From IMG/VR virus record IMGVR_UViG_3300045918_000141, positions 1 to 48,101 of that record: 48,101 nucleotides of DNA, one strand, 5' to 3'. Under the pieces are notes generated by a model. The model was given only the letters and a program-made list of their open reading frames with translations, did no database searches and was not told the DNA's origin. This document shows, piece after piece, positions 8,066 through 15,380 of this stretch (the first letter of the stretch is position 1; each line of letters begins with the position of its first letter). Made by a program: the position numbers and the translations under genes. Source of the DNA: a virus.

Positions 8066-8614
8066 ATGATAAAAATGTGTTTAGGGGTAGATCCCGGTAA
8101 AACTAATTGTGGGATATCCCTACTTAGGATTAATGAGGATAAAACCTTTTCATTGGTTAAGGCAGAAACTCTAGATACTTCATCCTTTACCAGCATGTCA
8201 GCATGTGCGGATTACATATGTAACACCTTCACTGAGGGTAAAGACATTCACTATGTAACTTTAGAAAGATTTGTGTCTTTCGGGGGAACCTCTCCAAGTG
8301 TTGCAGAAGATATTAATATTTTAGTCGGATCCATACTGGGTATCTTACACTATCGTGGTAAAATTAACAGTAACCAAAGTGATCCTAGCGTTTTATTAGT
8401 AAGATCTATAGAGTGGAAAACTGCCTTGGTAAAAACCCTAGTAAAGACTAGGGGGTTCGATAATCCAAGTTCGTCAGGGCTACTTGACAAAAAATTCAGT
8501 ATGGCCGCAGCAGCGTGTATATTAGGATTAGATAAATTAGAGAAAGGAGTGAATAATCATGAAGCAGACGCCATCTGCGTGGCCGCTTTCCCAATACTAT
8601 GTGGCAATACGTGA
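8066..8614 (+). CDS. RuvC-like Holliday-junction resolvase
   Basis: 182 aa with the RNase H-like RuvC fold. The four acidic/His catalytic positions are visible: D9 in GVDPGKTNCG, E67 in LERF, and H165 and D168 in NNHEADA. The spacing matches bacterial RuvC. It would cut branched DNA during phage recombination or before packaging. The ribosome-binding site is weak (AGG about 11 bases upstream), and an in-frame ATG at 8075 is possible. Its end overlaps the next gene by 56 bases. Confidence 0.85.
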   Translation: MIKMCLGVDPGKTNCGISLLRINEDKTFSLVKAETLDTSSFTSMSACADYICNTFTEGKDIHYVTLERFVSFGGTSPSVAEDINILVGSILGILHYRGKINSNQSDPSVLLVRSIEWKTALVKTLVKTRGFDNPSSSGLLDKKFSMAAAACILGLDKLEKGVNNHEADAICVAAFPILCGNT

Positions 8615-8975
8615 CTGGTTTAGTTTCAGACTAGCTTACGTAAGGGACACTATGGATGAGTGGGTGGATAGAAACATTATGGGTGCAGTAGATATGGCTT
8701 ACGGACATCCATTGGATCCCGTGGATATAGTTGTAGAAGTGGAAGAGATGCAAGCAGATGACGACGTAGTACCACAATACATGATTAACGACATGAAGCT
8801 TGTGTTCGATAAGTACGACAAGGTTGGTGACGACGTAGTTATTCTCCCACAGCATTACCTTACTCGTATGGGTATGACTGAGGAATACTTCACTGAGCGG
8901 GGTATTAAAACCATCGTCTTCTCTGATGAACTCTTACTAAAACCTTCGCTGGTTAAGACTAGCGGTAGGTGGTAG
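8559..8975 (+). CDS. Hypothetical protein
   Basis: 138 aa. The ATG at 8559 has a strong AAAGGAG nine bases upstream inside the resolvase gene, so I accept the 56-base overlap. The next in-frame ATG is at 8652. The protein is acidic in the middle (VEVEEMQADDD) with no membrane segment or known motif. The unit ends in a strong terminator. Confidence 0.7.
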   Translation: MKQTPSAWPLSQYYVAIRDWFSFRLAYVRDTMDEWVDRNIMGAVDMAYGHPLDPVDIVVEVEEMQADDDVVPQYMINDMKLVFDKYDKVGDDVVILPQHYLTRMGMTEEYFTERGIKTIVFSDELLLKPSLVKTSGRW

Positions 8976-8978
8976 TAT

Positions 8979-9000
8979 AAAGAGGCTGGACCCTCTTTTT
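8979..9000 (+). terminator. Intrinsic terminator
   Basis: AAAGAGG / CCTCTTT, a 7-bp stem with a short loop (CTGGAC), running into CTTTTT. It lies immediately after the stop at 8975. Confidence 0.8.
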
Positions 9001-9003
9001 AGC

Positions 9004-9032
9004 TCAATTTAACTCCCATTAATTGGTATAAG
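9004..9032 (+). promoter_or_regulatory. Phage promoter, TTGGTATAAG type
   Basis: CTCAATTTAA, a spacer, then TTGGTATAAG at 9023-9032, directly after a terminator. It is one of the clearest copies of the recurrent motif; its spacer is one base longer than in the others. The leader also holds TGCAGT-AAAC-ACTGCA (about 9038-9053). Confidence 0.7.
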
Positions 9033-9081
9033 AAAAGTGCAGTAAACACTGCAACTTAACTTAACTCAACGGGAGTTTTTT

Positions 9082-9309
9082 ATGCATAAGAATAAAATGG
9101 GATTGTTCGGACGTGCGGTAGCAAAGGTGTTTGGTAAAGAGTTGGAGCACCGTGACGCAGAACGACAAGCTGAAAAGAAAGTGCAACATCTGATTAAGAT
9201 AGGTCCCAGGAATCGGGACATCAGTAAAGATAAGTTCATTCATAGAGAGATCGGTAGAATCCCGGTCTTCACGGTTAAATGTCGTAAGATAGCGCTACTT
9301 AAAGGTTAA
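9082..9309 (+). CDS. Small basic hypothetical protein
   Basis: 75 aa. The ATG is preceded by GGGAG. It is rich in Lys and Arg (KVFGKELEHRDAERQAEKK; KCRKIALLKG at the end) with a helical N-terminal half. I recognise no family. It lies between a strong promoter and the damaged tRNA-Arg, probably on the same transcript. Confidence 0.7.
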   Translation: MHKNKMGLFGRAVAKVFGKELEHRDAERQAEKKVQHLIKIGPRNRDISKDKFIHREIGRIPVFTVKCRKIALLKG

Positions 9310-9324
9310 ACTACCCTGGAGTAT

Positions 9325-9403
9325 GGGTCAGTATCACAACCGCCTTCTAAGCGGTAGCCGTGTAACTGGATCAATATAGGTTCGAGTCCTATCTGGCCCC
9401 CCA
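9325..9403 (+). tRNA. tRNA-Arg(UCU)-like, no D-arm in the normal place
   Basis: Acceptor stem GGGTCAG / CTGGCCC (one G-U pair), discriminator C and encoded CCA (9401-9403). Anticodon arm ACCGC-CTTCTAA-GCGGT (9339-9355) with anticodon TCT at 9346-9348. T-arm ATAGG-TTCGAGT-CCTAT (9376-9392). Only 7 bases (TATCACA) separate the acceptor from the anticodon stem, so there is no D-arm. Instead 20 bases follow the anticodon stem. CAC 9335-9337 can pair with GTG 9360-9362 and lengthen the anticodon helix. The string GTGTAACTGGATCA after the anticodon arm resembles a D-arm sequence in the wrong order. It could be a degenerate tRNA, a rearranged one or a decoy. Confidence 0.65.
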
Positions 9404-9422
9404 ATAGTTTAAGTGAGAATAT

Positions 9423-9881
9423 ATGCCGTCAATAAAACCCTCTAAAGTCGCCATGACTTTACTTTTTACTGTATTCGCTATTGGTATATACCTAATAACC
9501 TTAGCGGGATATACGGTGTTCCACGTGGTTATGGATCACCTAGGTTATAGGGGGGTGATACTTATCAGCATCTTAACCCCGTCGTACATAGCTATACTAA
9601 TAGAACAAAACCCTAACCCTACCTATGGGCTGGTTTACAATCTGAGTTTAGCCCTGATCAGACTCCCTATATTGTTAATGGGTATAGCTGCAGTTCTAGG
9701 GGCGTGTTCTATAGTATTTGAAACTAAGTCAGTGTATTCCCTGATATACTGGGCGTTAGTACCGGCCATAATATACGTGACTAACATTCTAATGATACGG
9801 GTGGAATTACTAACTAACAAGTTTATGTTGGTTTTTCTGGATGTTAAAGACCGTTGGACTTCAATACGTAACAAATCTTAG
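9423..9881 (+). CDS. Multi-pass membrane protein
   Basis: 152 aa with about four hydrophobic segments (roughly residues 10-30, 40-55, 75-95 and 105-125) and a short basic C-terminal tail. No family is recognised. It lies between the two tRNA-like sequences. The ribosome-binding site is weak (AGTGAGAA). Confidence 0.7.
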   Translation: MPSIKPSKVAMTLLFTVFAIGIYLITLAGYTVFHVVMDHLGYRGVILISILTPSYIAILIEQNPNPTYGLVYNLSLALIRLPILLMGIAAVLGACSIVFETKSVYSLIYWALVPAIIYVTNILMIRVELLTNKFMLVFLDVKDRWTSIRNKS

Positions 9882-9892
9882 TTTCAATCAAT

Positions 9893-9939
9893 GCGGGATT
9901 AACTCAGTTGGTAGAGCTCGAGTCTCTTATCCCGCTCCA
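9893..9939 (+). pseudogene. tRNA-Gly remnant without an anticodon arm
   Basis: 47 bases: acceptor GCGGGAT (9893-9899), a D-arm with AGTTGGTA loop and GAGC, then TCGAGTCTCTT and acceptor ATCCCGC (9929-9935), then T and CCA. Both ends match an enterobacterial-type tRNA-Gly(GCC); the anticodon arm, variable loop and T 5' strand are missing. The join lies in GAGC/GAGT-like microhomology, as expected for a deletion. The last acceptor pair is T-A, whereas E. coli tRNA-Gly has A-T, so pairing is kept. It ends 28 bases before the nucleotidyltransferase start, inside that gene's leader. Confidence 0.7.
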
Positions 9940-9967
9940 AATTCAACCAAACCTAGAGGTACCAATA

Positions 9968-11020
9968 ATGGGTGGGAATGCACTTAAGAACTGTGAGACG
10001 AGGCGTGTCTCAGCAGTGGATTACGAAAAGATAGTCTTTGATGTTGTCCCTATCCTCAGGGGCTTAAACTTTAGAAATGCTAGGATTAACCCTATTAGAA
10101 GTTACTCTAGCAAGCCAGACTTCGGGGACTTAGATGTTCTGTTTGAGATAATAGAACATGTTAACTATACTGACCTTAAAGAAGAAATACGGAAGGCCTT
10201 CAACTCTAAGGAGGTTGTCAGCAACGGTAACTGCATCTCCGCTGAGTACCAGGGCTTCCAGGTTGACGTCATTAAGGTGCCTAGTGTAGAGTATTTCTCA
10301 ACCTACATTTACTTCGCTTTCAACGACTTAGGTAACTTCATAGGGCGTATAGCCCATAAGATGGGTTTCAAGTACGGCCATCAAGGGCTGGTGTATCAAT
10401 TCCGAGCTATGGATGATCACGTCGTAGAAGAAATAATCATCTCAAGGGATATGCCAGTAGTGCTCAGGTTTCTAGGGTATGACTTTGGTATGTTGAGTAG
10501 GGGGTTCCAAGAACTGGAAGACGTCTTTATCTACGCAGCTACAAGCCGTTTCTTTAACAAGGAGATTTTCCTTCTTGAGAATAGAAGTCACATTTCTCGT
10601 ACTCGTGACAAGAAGAGGAAAAACTATAGGCTGTTCCTTGAATGGATGAAAGACAAGTCCGGGCTGCCTGAATATAAGTGGCCTTCGATGGAAGAGTGTG
10701 GCGGTAGGAAGACTAGTGTGGAATTTCTACAGGAGGCGTTCATTCAGTTTCCAGGATTTCAAGAAAGGTACGAAGAAGTACGTCTCAGGGTCAACAAGTA
10801 CGAGCAATATAGAACCCTGTTCAATGGAGAACGTATAAGGATTATCACTGGACTAGAGAATCTCGAGCTAGGTAACTTCATCAAGACTCTGAAGAACTGG
10901 GGAGATAACTCCTTAGAGGGTTCACTTCAAGATCACGTACTTAAACTTGAAACTCAGGAGAAGGTAGACTACTTTATTAAGGATTTCTTTGAATTACAGA
11001 AAGGTTTCAAACATGAGTGA
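9968..11020 (+). CDS. Nucleotidyltransferase-fold protein
   Basis: 350 aa from the ATG at 9968 (AGAGG about 9 bases upstream); the frame is open further upstream but that part crosses the tRNA remnant. Pol-beta-type nucleotidyltransferase signs: GG at residues 2-3, GDLDV with D54 and D56, and D100 in FQVDVI. The arrangement fits a metal-dependent NMP transferase. The substrate is not evident: a CCA-adding, tRNA-tailing or antitoxin-like role are all possible. The C-terminal 150 residues are helical and charged. Its position right behind tRNA-like sequences makes an RNA substrate attractive but unproven. Confidence 0.7.
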   Translation: MGGNALKNCETRRVSAVDYEKIVFDVVPILRGLNFRNARINPIRSYSSKPDFGDLDVLFEIIEHVNYTDLKEEIRKAFNSKEVVSNGNCISAEYQGFQVDVIKVPSVEYFSTYIYFAFNDLGNFIGRIAHKMGFKYGHQGLVYQFRAMDDHVVEEIIISRDMPVVLRFLGYDFGMLSRGFQELEDVFIYAATSRFFNKEIFLLENRSHISRTRDKKRKNYRLFLEWMKDKSGLPEYKWPSMEECGGRKTSVEFLQEAFIQFPGFQERYEEVRLRVNKYEQYRTLFNGERIRIITGLENLELGNFIKTLKNWGDNSLEGSLQDHVLKLETQEKVDYFIKDFFELQKGFKHE

Positions 11021-11243
11021 CAATGTAATAATGCAAGAAGAGCTGGCCTGGAGAAGGCGGGAAGATACGCTAGAAGTACAGCAGGAACAAAAGATGGCCA
11101 GGGGTCTAAAGGAGATTAAGGTAGAGGACCTAGGTAGTGGTGGGTACCTATTCCTAAAAAAGCACCACCCCTCAGTCCCATTAGCTTCACTAACACAACC
11201 ACAACGTGCGGCTAATAATTGGCCGTTTCCAGCAATAATGTAG
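11013..11243 (+). CDS. Small hypothetical protein
   Basis: 76 aa. The ATG at 11013 overlaps the nucleotidyltransferase stop by 8 bases and has AGAAAGG about 8 bases upstream, so I prefer it to the ATG at 10989. A charged helical N-terminus (EELAWRRREDTLEVQQEQK) is followed by a short domain ending WPFPAIM. No family is recognised. Confidence 0.7.
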   Translation: MSDNVIMQEELAWRRREDTLEVQQEQKMARGLKEIKVEDLGSGGYLFLKKHHPSVPLASLTQPQRAANNWPFPAIM

Positions 11244-11251
11244 GAGGAAGT

Positions 11252-11836
11252 ATGTTTGAATTACATGTAACAGTTAATCACACGGATTGTTCGGCGTTTG
11301 AAGAGGTATGTGAGGAGTTGGATGTAAAACCCTTACGTATCCTACTTCAGGGTATAGGTCATACTGACTCTATTACTTCTTCAGTAATTGACGGGTCTTT
11401 GAAAGACGCTCACGATAAAGTTAAAGAGATCTCTGAATTCTTTAAGAAGAAAGGGTTTATTGTCCTGCGGGAAAAGATTGAAGCTCCAATAGAGTCTAGT
11501 TTACCCATGTTATATATGGAGAGCCGCATTAACGTAGAGGTTCCTGATAGTCTTGAGGGGGTTGAGAATCTGTGTATGTTCCTTCATAAACATAGGCACT
11601 CCCTTATTTATAGTAAGAGGGGTACTAATCAAATAATGACGTTACGGTCGTATCATCCTAACGTTAAGAATTTTCATGAAGACGTTCACTCCATGCATGA
11701 GTTGATCAGTAAATCCTTTACAGTGGAACCTATTACTCTTGAACGCTGTGTAATGGACACCAACACCAACCACGACTTAGACTGGATCAGGTTTAGCCCA
11801 GCCTTTGCCGAACGACTAGTTCAGGGGAAATTATGA
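11252..11836 (+). CDS. Hypothetical phage protein
   Basis: 194 aa. The start at 11252 follows AGGAGG; a longer frame from 11219 lacks a site. It begins MFELHVTVNH, suggesting an alternating-strand domain. It contains HKHRHSLIYSKRG near residue 115. The single HVTV is not matched by a second HxT/S motif, so a 2H phosphoesterase call is not supported. It overlaps thyX by ATGA and is probably co-translated with it. Confidence 0.7.
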   Translation: MFELHVTVNHTDCSAFEEVCEELDVKPLRILLQGIGHTDSITSSVIDGSLKDAHDKVKEISEFFKKKGFIVLREKIEAPIESSLPMLYMESRINVEVPDSLEGVENLCMFLHKHRHSLIYSKRGTNQIMTLRSYHPNVKNFHEDVHSMHELISKSFTVEPITLERCVMDTNTNHDLDWIRFSPAFAERLVQGKL

Positions 11837-13233
11837 AATCAAACATCATCATCCACACCGAACAGAATCCTGAAGACAACGCAATGTTACAAGCATTGTA
11901 CAGCCGTTCTGCAGACAGTGTATTGCAACACTTGGAACGTCTCAAAGAGGTAGGCTCAGGTAAGTTCATGGAACAGTACTACGTTGGGTATGGTCACAAC
12001 TCCATTGCCGACTGTGGTTTCATCACCATCTACTTCGAAGGTGTCTCAATGCTGGCAGCTAAAGCTATTGAAGATAACCCTTTGTTCAACGGCCAAGAAA
12101 GTTCTAGCCGTTACATTGACTGGTCAGAACAGCCTTTCTTCAACCCGTACGCCGACGATGAGAACCCTGAAGTGGCCGAGGCGGCTGAGGTTCTTCTGGA
12201 CGACATCCGTAAGTTCTACGTGAGCAGCATCGAACCTGTGAAGGCTCATCTTCGTAGACAATTCATGCCTAAAGAAGATACAGACATGAATGTATATGAA
12301 AAGACCATCATGGCCAAGACCTTCGATATCATGCGTGGCTTCCTACCATGCGGCGCTGCTACTAATGTAGCTTGGACAACTTCTCTACGTAAGGCACGTG
12401 AGCATTTGGACTTGTTGAAGATGCATCCTCTGGCTGAAATTCGCAATTTGGCTAGTAATGCCTACATTCAGTTGACTGAGAAGTATCCATCTTCATTCCC
12501 GGCAGTGCTGAAGGCTGAAGATACGGCGGTAACTGCTTACAACTACTCATACTTCAACTTCTACGCTGAACGTCCGATCAAGTTTGACGCTAACTACTTC
12601 ATACGTCACGTGGATGAACCAGATGTCTACATCATGGATGGCGAGATTGGCCACATGGAAAAACGTCCAGCTAAGACTGCTTTTCACAAGCATGAAGTTA
12701 TGGCTAGGCTGCGTCGTTTCGATGTGTTCTCCGAGATCGACTTCGGTTCCTTCCGTGACTTACAACGTCATCGTGGTGGATACTGCAGTATGCCTTTGGT
12801 GGACAACACCTCGGGTTTCCATCAGTGGTACTATGATCGGTTGCCGGATGCAGTCAAGGCCGAGGCTAATAACCTTATGGATAAGATTGCAGCATTTCTG
12901 ACTACCACAGTTCCTGAGGAGAACCCTCTACGTACTGAGGAAGAAGACATGAAGGCTGCTGCAGCTAACTACTCAGCTAAGTTGAAGAACCAGTACGTAC
13001 TGCCTATGGGGACTATTGTTCCTACAGTGTTGTCGTATGACTTGCCACAGATGGCTTATGTGATGGAGTTGCGTACAGGTCAGACTGTGCACCCTACGTT
13101 ACGTAAGTACTTCCATGATGTATTTGAGGGTATTGACAAGATGGATAGTGCATACACTAAGAACCTGTATCCGAATCTGGCACCGGACGAGTTCAGTATG
13201 AAACGTGGTACTCAGGACATCGAGAAGAAGTAA
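11833..13233 (+). CDS. thyX: Flavin-dependent thymidylate synthase, two-domain form
   Basis: 466 aa, roughly twice the single-domain ThyX length. The N-terminal half has YVGYGHNSIAD (50-60) and QESSSRYID (88-96), equal to the substrate-binding S-x-R part of the ThyX motif. The C-terminal half has R312-H313-R314-GGYCSMPL, the RHR signature. Known reaction: dUMP to dTMP with methylene-tetrahydrofolate, FAD and NADPH. The tandem form occurs in several phages and bacteria. It starts on an ATGA overlap with the previous gene. Confidence 0.9.
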   Translation: MKSNIIIHTEQNPEDNAMLQALYSRSADSVLQHLERLKEVGSGKFMEQYYVGYGHNSIADCGFITIYFEGVSMLAAKAIEDNPLFNGQESSSRYIDWSEQPFFNPYADDENPEVAEAAEVLLDDIRKFYVSSIEPVKAHLRRQFMPKEDTDMNVYEKTIMAKTFDIMRGFLPCGAATNVAWTTSLRKAREHLDLLKMHPLAEIRNLASNAYIQLTEKYPSSFPAVLKAEDTAVTAYNYSYFNFYAERPIKFDANYFIRHVDEPDVYIMDGEIGHMEKRPAKTAFHKHEVMARLRRFDVFSEIDFGSFRDLQRHRGGYCSMPLVDNTSGFHQWYYDRLPDAVKAEANNLMDKIAAFLTTTVPEENPLRTEEEDMKAAAANYSAKLKNQYVLPMGTIVPTVLSYDLPQMAYVMELRTGQTVHPTLRKYFHDVFEGIDKMDSAYTKNLYPNLAPDEFSMKRGTQDIEKK

Positions 13234-13244
13234 AGTAACACATG

Positions 13245-13271
13245 AAGGCTCTTGGAGACAGGGGCCTTTGT
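13245..13271 (+). terminator. Weak terminator after thyX
   Basis: AAGGCTC / GGGCCTT, a 7-bp stem with one G-U pair and a 10-base loop, followed by TTTGTG. The U-tract is weak, so termination may be partial. Confidence 0.4.
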
Positions 13272-13301
13272 GAGTTGTTTAAAACATAAAGGAGAATTGA
13301 A

Positions 13302-13580
13302 TTGAAAATCGTCAGAAACACCTTAGTAGTATTACTAGTACTCATTGTCCTACTGGGATGCAGCCCTAAGTCCTCACAGAGTACCGACCACAACACAGTC
13401 ATGAACACCATACCTGAACTCAAAGGGTGCAAGGCATTCACCGTTAGTGACGGATACAAGGAGCTGTGGATAGTACGATGTCCTAACTCCCATACTACCT
13501 CTATCAACGAGGTGCACAGCTGTGGCAAGAATTGTACTAGCCATAGTGATACATCAATTATCACTGACAGCGATTTCTAA
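13302..13580 (+). CDS. Small lipoprotein
   Basis: 92 aa from a TTG start with AAAGGAG 8 bases upstream. A signal peptide (KIVRNTLVVLLVLIVLLGC) ends in a clear lipobox LLGC with the lipid-bearing Cys at about residue 21. The mature part has three more cysteines (GCKAF, HSCGKNC) that may form disulfides in the periplasm. Phage lipoproteins of this kind often act in superinfection exclusion, but no family is recognised. It is unlikely to be the Rz1 spanin, since a spanin pair lies at 19414-20108. Confidence 0.75.
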   Translation: MKIVRNTLVVLLVLIVLLGCSPKSSQSTDHNTVMNTIPELKGCKAFTVSDGYKELWIVRCPNSHTTSINEVHSCGKNCTSHSDTSIITDSDF

Positions 13581-13589
13581 CCAGCTCTT

Positions 13590-13615
13590 GCAAACCTCCT
13601 ACCGGCATGGTATAT
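13590..13615 (+). promoter_or_regulatory. Promoter, variant motif
   Basis: GCAAACC, a spacer, then TGGTATATT at 13608-13616. CAA sits 18 bases before GGTATA, close to the 19 of the other copies. It lies about 33 bases before the next start. Confidence 0.5.
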
Positions 13616-13648
13616 TCTCTACTTCTTAAACGAAGTAAGGATTACGAA

Positions 13649-13924
13649 ATGAAATGCATGCACGGTAGGATTCACACAACTGAAACACCTTGCCCTCAAT
13701 GCCTAGAGCTGGGTGACATCGAAATTGCAAACATGAAAGTATGGGAACACATGACAGACGCCATGTCAGACTTCTTCTTCTTTCATTTCAAACACACAGC
13801 GGTAGACCTAATTTGGTTCTTCCAGAAATTAACAAACACCGGAGAGTTTGGCCCTGAAGGCCACTTCGTTACCAAGGGGTATTGGAAAGATGGTAAACCA
13901 ACAAAAAATAGTATTACTGATTGA
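13649..13924 (+). CDS. Small hypothetical protein with a possible zinc site
   Basis: 91 aa. The ATG at 13649 follows TAAGGA and lies just after the promoter; an earlier in-frame ATG at 13607 would overlap the promoter -10. The N-terminus has C3-M-H5 and, later, CPQC (about 16-19), compatible with a small zinc knuckle. The rest is aromatic (SDFFFFHFKHTAVDLIWFF). The end overlaps the deoxyribonucleotidase start by 35 bases. No family is recognised. Confidence 0.65.
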   Translation: MKCMHGRIHTTETPCPQCLELGDIEIANMKVWEHMTDAMSDFFFFHFKHTAVDLIWFFQKLTNTGEFGPEGHFVTKGYWKDGKPTKNSITD

Positions 13925-14546
13925 CCTGGATGGAGTCTGTGCTGACTGGTATGGGCAGATATACCGTGAGTTAAAAGTGATATTCCCCAATGATGAGATT
14001 CCGTCAGTTCATGATTTGGTCTCGTACTTCTGGGAAGACTCATTCGACAAGAAGTATCACACATACGTCGATGCAATCTGTGAAGCTAAGGGCTTCTATA
14101 GGAAGCTGACTCCGTACGTCGAGGCTCAACTGGCACTACAGGACATCGAAGAGAACTGTCTAGACTTCATAGAGCCATTCATCTGTACTAAGCCAAGCTC
14201 AGGATATGAAGAGTACTTGTGTCACTCAGAAAAGATTCAATGGGTGGCGGAAAACCTGGGACATTTCTGGGCTAAGAGAACTATATTGGCACCTGATAAG
14301 ACGCTGATTGGGGTTCAGGAATGTACTGTGCTAGTGGATGATCACCCATGTATAACCGGGGTAAATCCTAATCCTCCGTGGATACAGCTCTTGTATAGTC
14401 AGCCTTACAACACCAATGTCAGAGGGGTTAATATCTTTGATTGGGGATTGTGGAATAATCTAAAACAAGTATTAAGTGAGGATCACCCTTCAAAAGAGTT
14501 ACTCTTGCGTAGATTTTCTGAAGCAGGGATAATCTGTAAGTTGTAA
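13890..14546 (+). CDS. 5'(3')-deoxyribonucleotidase, HAD superfamily
   Basis: 218 aa from the ATG at 13890 (AAGGGG 10 bases upstream); a TTG at 13848 would make a longer form. HAD motif I is [10 protein letters not shown] with D12 and D14, typical of the NT5C family. The acidic motif VLVDDHP lies near residue 150. The family removes the phosphate from deoxynucleoside monophosphates, mainly dUMP and dTMP. In a phage this balances dNTP pools or removes an unwanted dNMP. It fits with the neighbouring ThyX and dUTPase. Confidence 0.8.
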   Translation: MVNQQKIVLLIDLDGVCADWYGQIYRELKVIFPNDEIPSVHDLVSYFWEDSFDKKYHTYVDAICEAKGFYRKLTPYVEAQLALQDIEENCLDFIEPFICTKPSSGYEEYLCHSEKIQWVAENLGHFWAKRTILAPDKTLIGVQECTVLVDDHPCITGVNPNPPWIQLLYSQPYNTNVRGVNIFDWGLWNNLKQVLSEDHPSKELLLRRFSEAGIICKL

Positions 14547-14691
14547 TGCACATGCAGGCCACATACGTTCTTACCTCTGAGCGGTACTATGTGGTCTACA
14601 TGATGTTTAATGCCAGTAGACTCTAAGCCTGTCTAGTATCTCTCTGCTGAAGTAGAAGTTTGTTTTTATCATACCTATATTTTAGCACATT

Positions 14692-14711
14692 ATACCAGAC
14701 GTATCTGGTAT
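14692..14711 (+). promoter_or_regulatory. Operator-like inverted repeat
   Basis: ATACCAGA-CGTA-TCTGGTAT is a perfect 8-bp inverted repeat with a 4-base centre. It abuts the upstream element of the promoter for the XRE-type regulator gene and could be its autoregulatory operator. A related ATACCAG-CTA-CTGGT lies at 16051-16065. Confidence 0.45.
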
Positions 14712-14739
14712 TCAACTTTCTGAGTTTCATTGGTATAAC
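14712..14739 (+). promoter_or_regulatory. Phage promoter, TTGGTATAAC type
   Basis: TTCAACTTTC, a spacer, then TTGGTATAAC at 14730-14739. The spacing from CAA to GGTATAA is 19 bases, identical to the copies at 4201, 15111 and 16372. Confidence 0.65.
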
Positions 14740-14821
14740 ACCGTGTAACACTACGTATGTTTTACGCTAGACATACTCCGGCTAAGTAGTAGCGAATTAA
14801 ATATCAGTGAGACTCAGATAA

Positions 14822-15082
14822 ATGAAAACTCCAAAACTAGCTATTGATGTAAGACAACTCGCAAAAAACACTCGTGTAACTCGTATTGAAAATGGCCTGA
14901 CCGTTAAACACATGGCAGCACGAGTAGGTCTGACTCCAGCAACAATCAAGCGTATCGAAAAAGCAATCACTATTGAAGGTGCTAAGAACTATGTTCCTTC
15001 ATATCGCACGTTGTTCAAACTTGCTAATGCAACTCGTGTTACAGTGCACGAATTCACCAACATGCAGTTAAACTTTAAGTAG
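14822..15082 (+). CDS. XRE/Cro-family transcriptional regulator
   Basis: 86 aa, almost entirely one helix-turn-helix domain: VTRIENGLTVKHMAARVGLTPATIKRIEKA (about 20-49) fits the Cro/C1 type, followed by YRTLFKLANATRVTVHEF, the usual helices 4-5. It probably binds DNA as a dimer. The inverted repeat at 14692 is the obvious candidate site. The ribosome-binding site is weak (GTGAG). Confidence 0.85.
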   Translation: MKTPKLAIDVRQLAKNTRVTRIENGLTVKHMAARVGLTPATIKRIEKAITIEGAKNYVPSYRTLFKLANATRVTVHEFTNMQLNFK

Positions 15083-15089
15083 AATTAAG

Positions 15090-15118
15090 GTCAACTTAAG
15101 CTCTATTTTTGGTATAAG
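15090..15118 (+). promoter_or_regulatory. Phage promoter, TTGGTATAAG type
   Basis: GTCAACTTAAGC, a spacer, then TTGGTATAAG at 15109-15118. It drives the 64-aa gene and probably the non-coding region behind it. AAGCTCTATTTTTGGTATAA here resembles AAGCTCTTTTTTGGTTTAAA at 15494-15513, between the first two structured RNAs. Confidence 0.7.
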
Positions 15119-15170
15119 TATAGTGTAAAGAACTATACCTTCTTAAACGTCAATGTCACCGGGAGACAAA

Positions 15171-15365
15171 ATGACTAAGGTTATCGCTCAATACGACGAG
15201 GTAGTAATACTCGAAGACTCAATTGGTAAATTTCTGTTTTCTCGTAATGATGAAATAGTGGAGTTATCTGAGCCATCGAAGTTACCCATTATTAACGTTC
15301 ACGCAAACATTCCTAATCGAATGTCTTGTAACCTATACAGAGAAGCTGTAGCAATGTTGTCGTAA
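15171..15365 (+). CDS. Small hypothetical protein
   Basis: 64 aa. The ATG at 15171 has GGGAG upstream; the ATG at 15153 has no site and would place that GGGAG inside the gene. It is soluble and strand-rich at the start (KVIAQYDEVVILEDSIGKFLFS). No family is recognised. It lies between a strong promoter and the structured RNA region. Confidence 0.65.
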   Translation: MTKVIAQYDEVVILEDSIGKFLFSRNDEIVELSEPSKLPIINVHANIPNRMSCNLYREAVAMLS

Positions 15366-15380
15366 TAGAAAACCGACAAA

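Larger units (their letters stand above)
14547..14821 (+). promoter_or_regulatory. Leader region of the XRE gene
   Basis: 275 bases without a credible gene. It holds a 9-bp stem GGCCACATA / TATGTGGTC around a 22-base loop (about 14557-14596), probably the end of the preceding unit. It also holds a perfect 20-base inverted repeat at 14692-14711 and a GGTATAA-type promoter at 14712-14739. The remaining leader is about 80 bases. Confidence 0.5.

Noticed and set aside
9908-9967. Longer start (TTG) for the nucleotidyltransferase
   Set aside because: It lies in the D-loop of the tRNA-Gly remnant; the ATG at 9968 has a better site and begins at the family's GG motif.
11252-11836. 2H phosphoesterase (2'-5' RNA ligase-like) call from HVTV
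   Set aside because: Only one such motif is present; the family needs two.
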